The notes below the pieces were generated by a model. The model was not told the DNA's origin. It did no database searches and worked only from the letters and a program-made list of their open reading frames with translations. DNA of 64,000 nt, taken from Pilasporangium apinafurcum. Taxonomy: Eukaryota; Oomycota; Peronosporomycetes; Pythiales; Pythiaceae. Of this stretch, positions 9,291 to 21,900 are shown piece by piece. Both the position numbers and the translations under genes were made by a program. How positions within the stretch are numbered: the first letter of the stretch is position 1; each line of letters starts with the position of its first letter. The stretch lies in the NCBI GenBank assembly GCA_001600495.1, contig BCKE01000018.1:335069-399068 (forward strand). Direction: 5' to 3'.

Positions 9291-11843
9291 CTAGTATGTA
9301 TATTGGTACGGCGTGGTTGTCCCTGCGCGCATTTCAAAATCAGCAAATAGATCAGTCTCCAGTGTTTCCTCCACTTTCGAAACCACAGCACCAGCGAAGC
9401 CGCGGAGATTATCGTCAAGTTGTGTGAGATCGAGCGCCTGCACCTCCTGAAAGTTGTCAAGATTGATGCGGCACACTTTACCGGAGAATGTGTGACCATC
9501 AAAATATGGGATGAAGAACCCGTATTTGCCTGACACAACTCCGCCCATAAAACCGCGTAAATCACTGTCTGCTAGATCTGGCACTTGACTACGTGCTGTT
9601 GTCGCCAAATCTAAATACGAGACGCCTGTGGGCGAAAAATCGTTAGTGTCAATGCGAGCCACCAATCCGGATTGCGCAATGCTCTTGTTGCTAATATCGC
9701 CACTCCCAAATTGACTTCTGTGAGGCACGAGGTAGACATATTGTTTGTACGCAAAGCCACGAACGAAGCCACGCAATTGGACATGTACTTGTGTGAGATT
9801 GAGGTACTCCACGGAGCGAAAATCGCGCAGATTTACGCGAGCAAGCAACCCAGAATACGGATTCACCTCTATAGATGCTGCTTCCATCACCCGCATGTAA
9901 GGCACGAAGTATGCAAAGTGGGTGACTACAATCGAGGCAAGATCGATGAAATTGTCAGAAATCAGAAATGTTAGCAATTATCGTGTGGATTCTACCTCGC
10001 ACGGCTCCACTGAATCCCGCCAGATCCGGGTGGATTTTGGAAAGATCAAGGCTTGCAACTCGTGTGAACGTCCGTAGATCAACACGAACGACTAAACCAG
10101 AGTTGGATACAGGAAACTCGCGCATGTTGGTGGTTTGCTCTTCAATAGTCAATGGGCGATAGAATGGGACCAAATACGAATGATTGCCATCTACACAATA
10201 GTCGTTTCTAGCGTGAGAATACAACAAACAAAATACAGGAGAGCGACTGTCAGCTTATTACTTACATACGAATCCGTGGCTAAAGCCGACGTATGATGGA
10301 TGGATCGCCGCTAGATCTAGGACCGTCACACCTGTAGAGGTGAAGTCGTTCAAGTTGAGTCGCACCAGTTTACCAAATAGCCCATTGTCGTTTTTTTGTG
10401 GTACAAAATAGGCGTAATTGGTACTGTCTGTGAAAGAAGCACTGAAACCTTTGAGTGTGGCATTGATCGCTGTTAAGTTGAGCGTCTGGATGTACGGCGT
10501 TGTGGAATTGAATGTGGATGTGAGCACACGAATGACTGTGCCAGAGAACGAGACACCATTGTAGAACGGCATCAAATACAAATACTCGGCACTCTGTACT
10601 ACTCGCGCGGGTGAACCAAAACCCACGTGGGTGGCATGCGCGGCGTACTGTGCCTCTAAGACCAATCGCCACGTGGTTGTATAGTAATTAGTGCTGCCAG
10701 CGATAGTCACGAGATACGTCTCATTGACGTATGAAGTGTTGGAAAACGCCATGAAGGCGCTGGAAAATCCCCTGTATTCTGGATTCAGCGTGGTCGTATT
10801 GATGACTGAGACTTGCGTTGAATATGGGCCGAGCCCCATTGTAGTTTCGTAATCACTAAATTCCTGAAAACGTGCTGGTCGTGGGCGTTTTTTACCTACG
10901 ATGTCCAGTTGGATGCGAACGACTCTGCCGTGGAAATCACCATTAAAGGATGGTATGAGATATGCATACTTGGAAGCTACGCAATTGGGAGAATGAGACT
11001 CAAGTAAATAACCAAGATTGGAGGAATTGCACATATGTTTGTGTACCATAGATCTTGTATTCGTCAGAGATGACGAGTGAACTGTCATTCATGCCGTCTT
11101 TGACCGCAATGGCGTAAATACGACAGGAATACGCCGGTAAGATGATAACTTGGCCGCTCTGAGTGACATTGTAGTCCTGTGGATCCTTGTGAAAGAGTTC
11201 AGTGGCGTTGGGTGATGTTGTCCACACCGTGGTTGAGGCAAAAATGCGGAAGCGAATGGTGGCTCCAAGCTTCGTGGTGATCAATCGAACAGCGACTTGC
11301 GTTGTATAATAACCGCCATTTGGCTCCAACTCAGGCTCGTTAACCACACCCTGCCACTCATAGTAACCATCGGTGGGGAAATCAAGAAACGCTTCTGGAT
11401 GTGTATAGCGATCACTGTGCGAGATGTAACATATTCGGGTTAGAGTCGCAAAGTCAAACGATAAGCACTGGTAATCCGAGATGCACTGCTGGGCACAGGA
11501 AAGTGGTGTCGAATTGGAGAATTTGCCGCCTTCTAAGAACCCACGCATCCCTTTTCCCTCAATGACTCGAAAGCGAGTGAGCGCAGTAGTCACTGATGGA
11601 TGAGACTGTGTGAGTCGACGAGTTGCGAGCGTCCAATGCGGCTGCTCTTCATGTTGGGACCGACCCCATCCAATGGTTGGCGATACCTCAGCACTAATTG
11701 ACGATTGATAAACGAGCAGGTTAATTCCGCATCCATTCTCAAAGCAAAGAGGAGAAAACGTACTAGTGGATAAATGGTGACACAATCGACGGTGTAGAAA
11801 ATGCAAGCAGCACGATTAACCAGAAGATCAGAGATGCATCCAT
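9291..11843 (-). CDS. Secreted PAN/Apple-domain protein with repeated propeller-like blades
   Basis: Five exons on the minus strand (11784-11843, 11047-11737, 10266-10976, 9996-10190, 9291-9925) give 763 residues. Exon 1 is almost entirely a signal peptide (MDASLIFWLIVLLAFSTPS), joined through a 46-nt intron. Next comes a PAN/Apple-like region with spaced cysteines (SCAQQCISDYQCLSFDFA...CYISHSD). The rest is at least six repeats of a 60-70 residue unit with the pattern Y-L-[VI]-P, G-x-x-[FY]-x-G-x-V-R-[IV], x-F, LDL/LNLT, then L-x-GF-S/A; this looks like a beta-propeller-type repeat. Many N-x-S/T sites suggest glycosylation. A secreted or cell-wall adhesion role is inference; I do not recognise an enzyme motif. 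The signal-peptide splice is the weakest junction but is the only one I found that keeps frame. Confidence 0.78.
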
Positions 11844-12039
11844 ATCGTATGACGCTGGCCTTTGCATGTGGAAAGATAAACTATTCAAGTGTGTTGTATA
11901 GCCCAACTGGAGAACTGCATCGACACTTCCGTCTCCTCGGAAGACTCGGTGCTCCAAAGATATCGCATCAAATTAAAAGCTAGCATTTATAAATATGCGC
12001 TTTATAGCTACTTCTATACAAAACAGGCGTAATATCCAA

Positions 12040-15000
12040 CTACATGGCTGTTTGTAATGGGAAAGCTACTTCTACTTCCGAGACTGTTTTTTCTGGTGAT
12101 GATGGGGCGCTGTTGTTACCGCGGAGATCATCACGTTCAATCTGTGGCTCCAGTTTTTCACCATGAGATCGGGATGATGAGTCGTTGTTTTCCGTGTACT
12201 TCTTCACCAACTCTGTTCGAATCTCTTGAAGAGAAGATCTGTCAAACGGAACCACGCCATCCAGTGCTAATGGCTTAATTTTGTTCTTCTCAATCGAAGA
12301 AGCCGAAAGAATCTTTAGTGGGCTCGCACCAGTCCGAGCTGGAGATGAATGAGATGCAATATTCTCCAATGGTGAAACGGCCGAAGTCTTGGATACTTTG
12401 ACGATTTTCCCGGGCACAAGCATCGGCATTTTGGTACCAGACTTCGGTTTAGAAGTGTCTTTAGATGATATTTTCCCGGTGTCTTTGGTCTTCCCACTCT
12501 CCTTATCCCTGGAGGTCTTGCTTTTGCTGGATGTTTGTGGTTCTTCACGTTGCTTCGTTGGTTTTTGTTGCTGGGTACCAGTGCTATGTTGAGGTGGTTT
12601 CGTTGCATCAGTAGATGATTTCTTTGGTTTAGATGATTTTGCTGGTTGCTCTATCGCACGTTCAGGACTCTTTATCGTGATTGGCGTGAATTTCATTGGT
12701 GTTCGAGTTGCATTATTGGTCGCTTGAGACATCAAAGATCCATTGTTTGACTTCACGTCCAGTAAAGAACTCATACTCGCCGATCGCATAGGTGGAGATC
12801 CATTGAATCCAAGAGCTGAATTTTTTGTCCCATCCTTTGTTTGTTGAGCTTCCGGTGTCTCTGGTCCTGCAGACTCGTTCTTCTTGAGGTCCAATTGCAA
12901 ACCTTTTGTCCGCTCGGAGATACCACTCAATAGATTCGCAGATGATTGGCTTCGCACAGGAATCTTGCTTTGCTGCTGTTTTTGCGCACGTTCTGCTTTC
13001 AATCGCTTCATTTCGTTTTCTCGATCAGCCTTCATCAATGCCGAGTTGAATTCGTAAATAGTGTTGAAAAACTCGCACGCACCAGCCATAGATGACGCCG
13101 AAGGGGGACCGGCATTACTGTCCTGCGCAGGACTGTCTTCATCTGGATCGCGATCGAAGCGCATCATTGTGTCTTTCAGCAACTGCATGGTCTCGTCCAA
13201 ATCTTTCCTCAAAGCTGTAGTACTTTGGATTGCAGAGGCGAGAAACTCTTCCATGACTGGAACAAACAAATCACATTCTTCCTTTTCTTCGATCGTGTTC
13301 TTCAACTTTTGAGCACTCAGCTCCGTCGTAATCGAGTCTGTGATTTCTGCAACACGTGCCATGTCACCATGCAATTCCGGGATGGGGATATTTTGCACAT
13401 CATAGAGTGAAGATAAAGCGTCACCCAATCGCACTAAATTACCTTTCTTTTGCCGAATCATACGAGCTACATAGTGAAGTAGCGTGACGGACTTATCAAC
13501 AGATTTCAACTGTATCAGCTTGGTAAGGTCATTTAAACGGAAACCTTTGGCATCACCGCGATTCGTACCCTGATTCATTTTGTTTCCAACTTGCAATACC
13601 ACCAACAAGATGGTTTTGAACTCCGTACTTTGAGCAATCTCAGTGCTCGCTGTGCGAATCTTTAGTACTTTTGCTTGAAGGTCACGCACTAAGGTTGGGA
13701 ATTGTAGCTTGGATTGCAATGCTAAAAGTCGCTGCTTGAGTCGTGGGACAGAAATGAGCTCTTTCAAAATGCGCTCAGCTTCATTCAGTGTCAATGGATC
13801 ACCTTTGAACCCCGTAATGGCTGCTATTTCTTCCTCAGTCGGTAAAATCTTGATCAGTCCTTGCACACGCTCAATCGTGAGAACATTTGTATCCAGTTTC
13901 ATCATTGCTTCACGAAGAGCGGCGTTACTAATCCGGAATTGCTTTACAATGATGGAAATGTTGTTTGCCCTCGAACGATCAATGAGAAAAACAACACGCG
14001 GAGACCCGAGTGGAGAGCCTGGCCCAGCAGCCATGATATCCACCGAGTTTGTACGTTGGCGCGTACCAGTCGCTGGACCGCCTGTAGGAGCAGGGAATTC
14101 AGTCTCGAGGACTGCTAAGTCGCTTTCACTCAACAGTTCCGTCAGCTGATTATTCTGGTTGCCGCTATCTTTGTCTAGTTCTTCCCAGATCGTCCCTTTG
14201 ATCGCGTTTGCACGCAAATGCTGCCAGTAAAACGACCGAGTGATTTGCTTCACGGGTGGCTTGATGGCGATACTTAAGTGTGCTGCTCTGCGTGGAGCTG
14301 GTGTCGCTGCTGGTATTGTGGGTAGGTTTGATGTGGGGATATTCGCGCCACCCTTACCGGGCAACACTGCGTCTGGTGTATCCAAAAATGCTGACTGAAG
14401 CCCTGCCATGGCCATTTTAGCTTTAACTGTTTCCGGAGGAGCGCCCATTGATAGCAACTTGAAGAATTTAGCATATTCAGGGTCGTCCTTCACGAGAACC
14501 TGATTACTTTGGGGTGCTTGGTTTCCACCAGTTGTGCCTGGCATGGGGGCATCAGGCGTATCAAGAAGATCTGGATTGAGACCAGCCATACTCATTTTTC
14601 CCTTTACGACACCAGCAGGAGCACCCATCGATAACAACTTAAAAAACTTGGCATACTCTGGGTCGTCCTTCACGAGAACCTGATTACTTTGGGGTGCTTG
14701 GTTTCCACCAGTTGTGCCTGGCATGGGAGAATCAGGTGTGTCAAGTAGATCTGGATTGAGACCAGCCATACTCATTTTCCCCTTTACTACAGGTGCTGGT
14801 GCTCCCATTGATAACAACTTAAAGAATTTGGCATACTCNNNNNNNNNNNNNNNNNNNNNNNNNNNNNNNNNNNNNNNNNNNNNNNNNNNNNNNNNNNNNN
14901 NNNNNNNNNNNNNNNNNNNNNNNNNNNNNNNNNNNNNNAGATCTGGATTGAGACCAGCCATACTCATTTTCCCCTTTACTACAGGTGCTGGTGCTCCCAT

Positions 15001-18000
15001 TGATAACAACTTAAAGAATTTGGCATACTCTGGATCGTCTTTGACGAGTACAGCAGTCGAAGACGTCGGAACTGATGAAGTGGACGGTACTGTACTTGAG
15101 TCGTCTTTACTAGGCATTTCCGCGTCTGGAGTATCCAGTAAGTGGCACAGCAAGCCTGCTTGACGCATTTTCGCTTTCACCGCTTCTTCTGGTGCACCCA
15201 TTGACCGCAATTTAAAAAACTTGGCATACTCCGGATCGTCTTTCACAAGAATCTTCGTAATAGTTGGTGGAGTTGCTGGTGCCGGAATCGGAGCATCAAG
15301 CAGACCAGGATCGACTCCTGCTTGACGCATTTTTGTCTTGACTGCTTCCAAAGGAGCACCCATTGCTAGCAACTTTTTAAACTTGGACACGTCAGGGCCG
15401 TTGGATGCATCCAACAATGCCGTAGAGTGTGCTGTGGAAGTTGCAGGTACTGACACTGCTGCTTCATTTGCTGTTGTAGATGCAGAATCAACACCAGGAT
15501 GCTGTATCTTCGCCTTTGCAGCTTCCAGAGCTGATCCCGTTGGAAGAAACATACGAAACTTCGAAACATCCGCCGCACTTGATGGATCGCTACTACCTGG
15601 TACAACTGGTTCCATAGGCGAATCAGATGTGGAGATAGATAAAGCAGGCTCTAGGGTTGATGCTGTAACAGAACCAAATCCTAGCTTTTCATCCAGCAAA
15701 TCTGGATTTACTCCTGCTTGACGCATTTTAGCTCGAACAGCTTCCTTTGGTGCTCCCATTGACAGCAGCTTGCGGAACTTTGAGATGTCTGTTCCAGTGG
15801 TAGGTGGCGCGTCAGCACTATTATCATTACTTGACTCTGTTGGAATTTCAAGTTTACTTGGGGTATCAGGATTCTCAGATACTTGAGGTAACGTTATTGG
15901 TAAAGTAATTGACGGAATGGATCGAAGAGAAAGCGTTGAAGGAGCGGCCGGTGGCATTGGTGATGGCGCTGATGATGATGGGAAGACTGGTCGTTTCGCA
16001 TCCTTTCGCACACTCTCGGTGGCAATTGGGGTTGATGCTGGAGTCGCTCCCAATCCCGGTCCTTTTCGAAAACTTTGGAAAAATGGAAGCGTAAGCTTTG
16101 GAGCCCCAAATCTTCTCAAATCGATGGTGTCTTCATCCTGGGAACTAGAGGTATCGATTGAAGACTCTGAAACTTTAGTAACGGTAGTATCTTCAGGATC
16201 GTTTGCCTCTTGGACAAGGTTCAACGGCTCAAAGCTCGGTTTTGATACTGAAGGTTTTGCTGGGGATGAGAATCCAAGCGTAAATTCTCCAAAACTTGGG
16301 AATTTGAGCCTCGGTGACTCAGCAGCTCTTGTGACAGACGCTTTTCCTGGTGTTGATGCTGAAGGAGGATCTACAGCGTCACCGAAGCTTGGTAATAGTC
16401 GCAATTTCATACGCCGTAGGAAATCTGACGGTTCGTCATCTACTGCTTTGGGTAAGGTAGTAGACGCTTCCGGATGAATCTCATCATTGTCTGCCGGTTC
16501 TTTTGATAGCTGCTTCTCTTGGTTACTCTCTGATGTCATGGACAGCGATTTATCAAGCTGAGCAACCATATTGGCAGCATTAGTGCTCTCACTTGACAGT
16601 GAATTTACCAGTTTCTGCAATAAACCCGCTAGTTTCTTGCTGGTCTCGTCGTCCAGGTGTTGTAATTTCATTTGAAGGCGACTAAATGTATGATCCAACG
16701 GTGACGACCTAACGCTTGCTGCATCTGTTGGATGTCGACTCTCTTCTTCCTGCTGTGTGCTTTTCTCTGCATTAGAATCAAAGCTCTTCTTTGGCTCCAT
16801 GTCTTCCATTTCCAATTTCAGCCCAACTTTCTCGGTTTTGATTACTATTTCATTCCTTTCCTCAGCCCGTATGGTATTATCAGTTGCTTCAGATGGAAAA
16901 GAAGGGAGCTGCTCGTTACCGTCCGAAACTTCTCGTTGATTTGAGGTGGCTTCATGTTCACTCTGGTTGCAATTAGCTTCTTCAGTTACTATTACTGGGA
17001 CACTTGCATCTTTATTGTGGAAACTATCCGTGATGGTAATTGTCGAAATTTCATCATTATCACGATCTTTCTCCACATTAACTTCAGGAACCGCGCACTC
17101 TGGCTTTGCTAATGACTGGCTAGTATCTCGATCGAGAATTTGGAAGTATATCTCTACTTGCTTCAGCATGGTTGGTAAGATTGAAGCGGTGGAATCATCT
17201 GCCTTCACTCGATATTCGTCCAGAACAGTCAACAATCCATGGTGAGTAAAATCGTCACGTATGGCGGACCGCTCAGACAATTCAGACGTTGAAGTGATCA
17301 GCAAATTCATAAACGTGAGTACAACGATCTGAAATGCTGGATCCTTATCGTTGTCCATGAAGCTTTGGGCTAAACATTGAAATGGGTGCTCACTCGATAT
17401 GGAAGTAGAAAACGCATTCACGACAGTTTGATGTGCCGAAGCATTGTGGCCGCACAGAATGCCCAGCAACTTGAGAACTCGTGCTTTAAGTGTGTTGTGA
17501 GAAGCTACAGCATAGAGATCAACCAATCGTACACAGCAGTTGGCACTTGTCACCATTGCTGAAACACCACATTCATGGTTCGCCAATGCAAAAAATACAC
17601 TAAGCACTTCAGCAAGGAGCTTTGGGGCTACTTTCTTGTTTTTGTCGAGTAGAGAGGCGAGTGTTTCCACGCCGCCAGCCGCCAGTAACTTTTCGGTCCA
17701 TTCACTGCATTAATATAACACGCTCCGTGTCAAACGGTGATCGAAATGAGTACAAGTAAAATGCAACGTCCTACCATGATCGATATAAAACATTGATTTG
17801 AATTGCACGAAGTAGGTCATGGATGTCGTCTGCGTGCTGTTGAACTGCTACGATTTGCTGGACACAAACGATCGGATCCAACCACTCCTGTTCGATACTT
17901 TCACGTGGAAGCTTGCTTCTGTTGAGCACAAGGTCCAGCTCAGTGCCTCATGCGAGAACGAGTTAAGTTGTCAAATGATACGTTATGGGCTACGTACAGG

Positions 18001-18388
18001 AAAATATGCATCCACTTGGTCTCAATTGATTCAATTGTATTCATATCATCCATAATGACTGGGGATATGTTCTTTGTTTGCATCAGTTCTTCAAACTGAT
18101 GCAAAACATCTTGCTCTGCTGGGGGTGGAGGGATCTACATACACAAACGAAGGTTTTCATATCTTCAAACTGATCAATTTGACATTTTTGATTAGTGTTA
18201 CCTGTGGGCATCCGACTAAAAACTTCGAGCTCTGGTAATTCTCGCTGGAAAGTGTATTCCCCATGATGGATGGGATCGTAATTTGATCGATTTAGATGCT
18301 GCTGTGCTGTTCGATTCGAGTCTGTAAAGAAATGAACAAGACGAGCGAAACTCCAGCTCAATTTTTTTGCTTGTACTGGGTTGATCAT
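12040..18388 (-). CDS. Diaphanous-type formin with tandem WASHC3-like motifs before FH2
   Basis: Formins nucleate and elongate unbranched actin filaments. Exons 18202-18388, 18118-17994, 17938-17775 and 17704-12040 give 2,046 residues including an X run over the gap. Residues ~1-330 form a GBD/FH3 armadillo region (EWTEKLLAAGGVETLASLLD). Residues ~800-1265 contain at least eight copies of a motif resembling KFFKLLSMGAP..VVKGKM..AGLNPDLLD, close to the conserved C-terminal motif of WASH subunit WASHC3/CCDC53. Residues ~1310-1720 are FH2 (starting RSFYWQHLRAN). The tail is long, basic and serine-rich, with a possible autoregulatory site. Proline-rich FH1 sequence is scarce (for example PMPPAAP), so the repeats seem to occupy its place. 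The exon 2/3 join is tentative. An assembly gap of unknown true size lies inside the array. Confidence 0.9.
14481..15020 (-). repeat. Tandem 180-bp coding repeats of the formin WASHC3-like motif
   Basis: Near-identical 60-codon units recur with an exact 180-nt period (for example GGTCGTCCTTCACGAGAACC at 14481 and again at 14661). Units further out (up to about 15790) are more diverged and differently spaced, which suggests recent expansion in the centre of the array. The 100-N gap sits between two nearly identical units, as expected where an assembler collapses a tandem array. Confidence 0.9.
14839..14938. other. Assembly gap (100 N)
   Basis: Exactly 100 N bases, a conventional placeholder for a gap of unknown length. 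The flanks on both sides encode the same repeat unit, so the true number of formin motifs is unknown and the reading frame across the gap is assumed. Confidence 0.99.
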
Positions 18389-18954
18389 GCATCTCAAAAC
18401 GAAAACGATCGCTCCGCTTATTCTCGTTTATCTGCTGCATGCGATGGCACATTATTATCAGTTTCCGCCAACACGAAAGAAACGGACACGATCTGTGGTG
18501 ATAAAAATACAAACGAAGTAGATCGGCGGATACTTCGTGCGCGAGAAACAAAAAAATCAGTATGCTTATTCACCAAAAGCAAAGATTTCTCCTGCATTTG
18601 GGATTGCCATCACTCCCATTCCATTTTTTGGTATGAACACCAGCTGCTACACATGACTATCGACGTCGAGGACATGATACTGCTGCACTATTAAATAAGA
18701 CTACCTTTCATGGCTGAGTCAATGATACAGCCTCTCCCGACATTCACGTTCAACACTCCTCACTGACTTTATTGACTACAAAAATGTACGTCACACCCCG
18801 ACGAACACTTGATATCCCCAAAGGCTAGAATATTACATTATCATGAAAGTCTATTTAGACAGCAGGCGTATTTCTCACTAAAAGAAACGAATATAGCGAA
18901 GAGTCACTTTATCAACTTCACAGCAAACAAGTTGACTGTGAGTGTGGCCATTAT
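18389..18954. other. Divergent promoter region between formin and meckelin genes
   Basis: This stretch of 566 bases separates two divergently transcribed start codons, so it should hold both promoters. Short open frames occur on both strands without recognisable features. An additional upstream formin exon cannot be excluded. No specific promoter motif is identified. Confidence 0.5.
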
Positions 18955-21900
18955 ATGGTGCTGCCCGCTATCTTCATCGTGCACGCACTTTCGTATTGCT
19001 GTTGTTTGGTATGGGTCACCTGGATAGTGCATGCCAACGTAATTCTTCCTGCGTCGTATTTTCACAATTCTCAGACGCCAGCGGCAGTGGCGTCTTCTCG
19101 TGTATGCGATGCCTCTTCTGAATATTATGATGAACCGGCTTTGACATGCAATCTCTGTGTCGGGGGCTCTGGAAAATCGATCAACACAGATACTCTCCTG
19201 GTATGAGCTATCGAGGTTGGGATGTTAGTATCAGTTCTTCATCTGTTTGTTTCTCGTCGTAGATCCCAGACCACACTAGTACTTTCTCAGGCGAGATAGC
19301 AACCACGTGTACATGCGAGTGCGTAATCGGTAGTATTCTCTCTAGTATTTGGTAGATTGCATTGCTCTCAGCTTCTTCGACTTCCACATTTGTATTATAG
19401 AAATGATGCAGTCTGGACTGCAAACAGTGACAGTACCTGTGGGTCAATTTGGCCGGGTCCATGCAACGCATTTAGCTGTGCGGTTTGTCCCAATGGGAAT
19501 GTTGCATCTCGTGATTCTTTGCGATGTATGCCATGTGGAAATTCAACAAACGGTATCCAGGCAAGCACGAATGAATGTGGATGCGGAGCCAATTCCATTC
19601 TCGTCGAGAGAAATCAAGTAATTGTTGCTTTACATGAGTGCAACAGTTCATTAACGCATTCACCTAATAATCGACTGTTGTAGGCGGGAGGATATCTTGA
19701 CGCGAAGGAATGCATATCATGTTCAAATGATACTGTAGTTGACGAAGTTACCAGGTCGTGCCAGCCGTGTCCGGACCCAGCTATGATTGTCGTAGCTACC
19801 GCCAATGGAAACACCTGCAAATGTGACGATAATTACGAGGAAATCGCCAGTGAACGGATGGGAGTTCGGAAGTGTATTCTCCAAACGCATCTGAATGTGA
19901 TCAAAACCAAAGTAGACATCAATACGGCAAATGTTGTCACGTATGCCAATTTCTTAGCCGATGAAACTGGCAGTTCTGACACTGTCGTCTCATTTACCAG
20001 TGCGCTGTTTGAAGACGTATTCTTGCTTGCGGCAAGTGAATGCTACTTTTACCAAAACGAGCGACAGAACCCATACTGCCAAGTTCTAGGGAACCTTTGT
20101 GTGCTGCAACATTTTGATCCAACAGCAGCCTCCTGTTCATTTTTCGATTTGATTCAGCGTAGCGGACGAACGACAACGGCAAATAACATCAGTGGCTGGT
20201 TTTATACGCTACCATTTCTGAATTATCGTTCTACAGCTTCAAGTGTGCTTCAAAGTACCACAATTGGGATGAAAGTAAGCAGATGTTTTCTGTTCGTGCG
20301 AAGGCTTGTCGAAATGAAGCCTATTCAGATAAAACCATTGTTATCGTAGATGTCGTTCGATGAGGCGTCCCATCCGGGAACCAATGATCATATCGACTTT
20401 GTGCTCGCAACTTATGAAGTGAATGGAACACTGAAAGGGTTCCTTCAACTGACAAATGAGCTTGCATATTGCTACTCTGGGACCAGTGCTAAGAGTGCAG
20501 AAACCCCATCTTGGATGCGCTTTGCTGTCAGCTCAAGTATCCAGTATTCATGCAATTTATCCTCTTTAAATTCAAGCTCCGTGCTGTTGCACGAACTTTT
20601 TGTAGTTGACTACTCCAAAGCCGATGGCGAAAGCGGGCGGTATGTTCCAGTTCCTGTGCAAAATATGAACTATCGTGATGGAAATGGTCTCTTGATTAAT
20701 CAGAATACGCGAACAGCGGATGTTGCAGACGATTTCTTGAGCAACCGTTTCTTTCTATTCGATTCTCAGTCGGGAATACCTATCGGCGAGACAAAATCGC
20801 AGGTTTATCGTTATGCCGAGAAACTCACGTTGACAATTAAGACCCAGACTTCTAACCCCGATCTCATTTATCCGCCACATCTCTCAATTTCATATGTTGA
20901 CACCCAGACTCCAAGAACAGTCACACTTCAGTTCCATGTCGTTTATGCTTCCGATACAACCAGCTACTGGTCATCAGCAATTGCACTTTTCGCTGTTGCG
21001 TGCGTCATTGCATGCAGTCGTGTCCTATTGCAGACGTACACGTGGCAACGACGAGCTTCGCGAAACGAAGAAATGGGGCTCGCAATTTGGCATTCTATCT
21101 CACATCTAGTGACGTTTAGTGCATCAAATCTTGCGTATGCTTCTTTTGCTGTGCTGTTTGTACTATGTCTCTATTTTTTCTTCTTCTTTAAGCTCCAGTC
21201 CAGCGTCTTTCTGCTGCTTCCAGAGGTGAATTATAATGCTTTTGCTGATGAGATGGACGAATATTACTCTTTTCGAGTGCTACTTCCAATCGCTCTCATT
21301 TTCCAGTTAGCGTGGGTGCTGCATATCATCTATCGGCAATGTCAAATCCACATTTTCTTTATGGATTGGGAGAAACCGCGCGCGAAGATCATGGACGTGG
21401 ATACGGCAAAGACAACTAACGCTCCCGTGAGCATTTGGCGAACAATTCTTGTTGCAAACGAATGGAATGAACTGCAAGTCATTCGACGAACTTCGCTTCG
21501 TTTCACACTCATCGTGGTATTATTTCTTTTGTATGGATGCGATATGAGAACTCTTGCTGTGCCAATTCCTCAAGCGCAAATGAAATATTTAGCTGCATGG
21601 TCTTCAACGGCAATAGCCTCCCATTCCAGTGACGCTGCTCTCTCTATGAATTTGTATCTGCGATTTGCAAACGTTTCCTGCTTATGGCTTCTGATCTGCT
21701 TGGTCCAACGCTTGTGGAATTGGATGATTTTCGAAAGGTTCTTTGATGAGCCACGCGAAACTCTCTTTATCGATCTGTGCACGGTCGCGAAAGTAAGCTG
21801 CTTGATACTTGATGAACCATATCACGGTTTTTATCTACATTGCAGATCCCCGTATCCGTTCGCCGATGGCAGCATGGGTGAATTAGTCGATCAGCTCAAG

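Noticed and set aside
21791-21845. GTAAGC...TTGCAG pair inside meckelin exon 5 that looks like an intron
   Set aside because: Its length (53 nt) is not a multiple of three, and the enclosed residues (including YHGFYLHCRSP) match meckelin, so it is coding.
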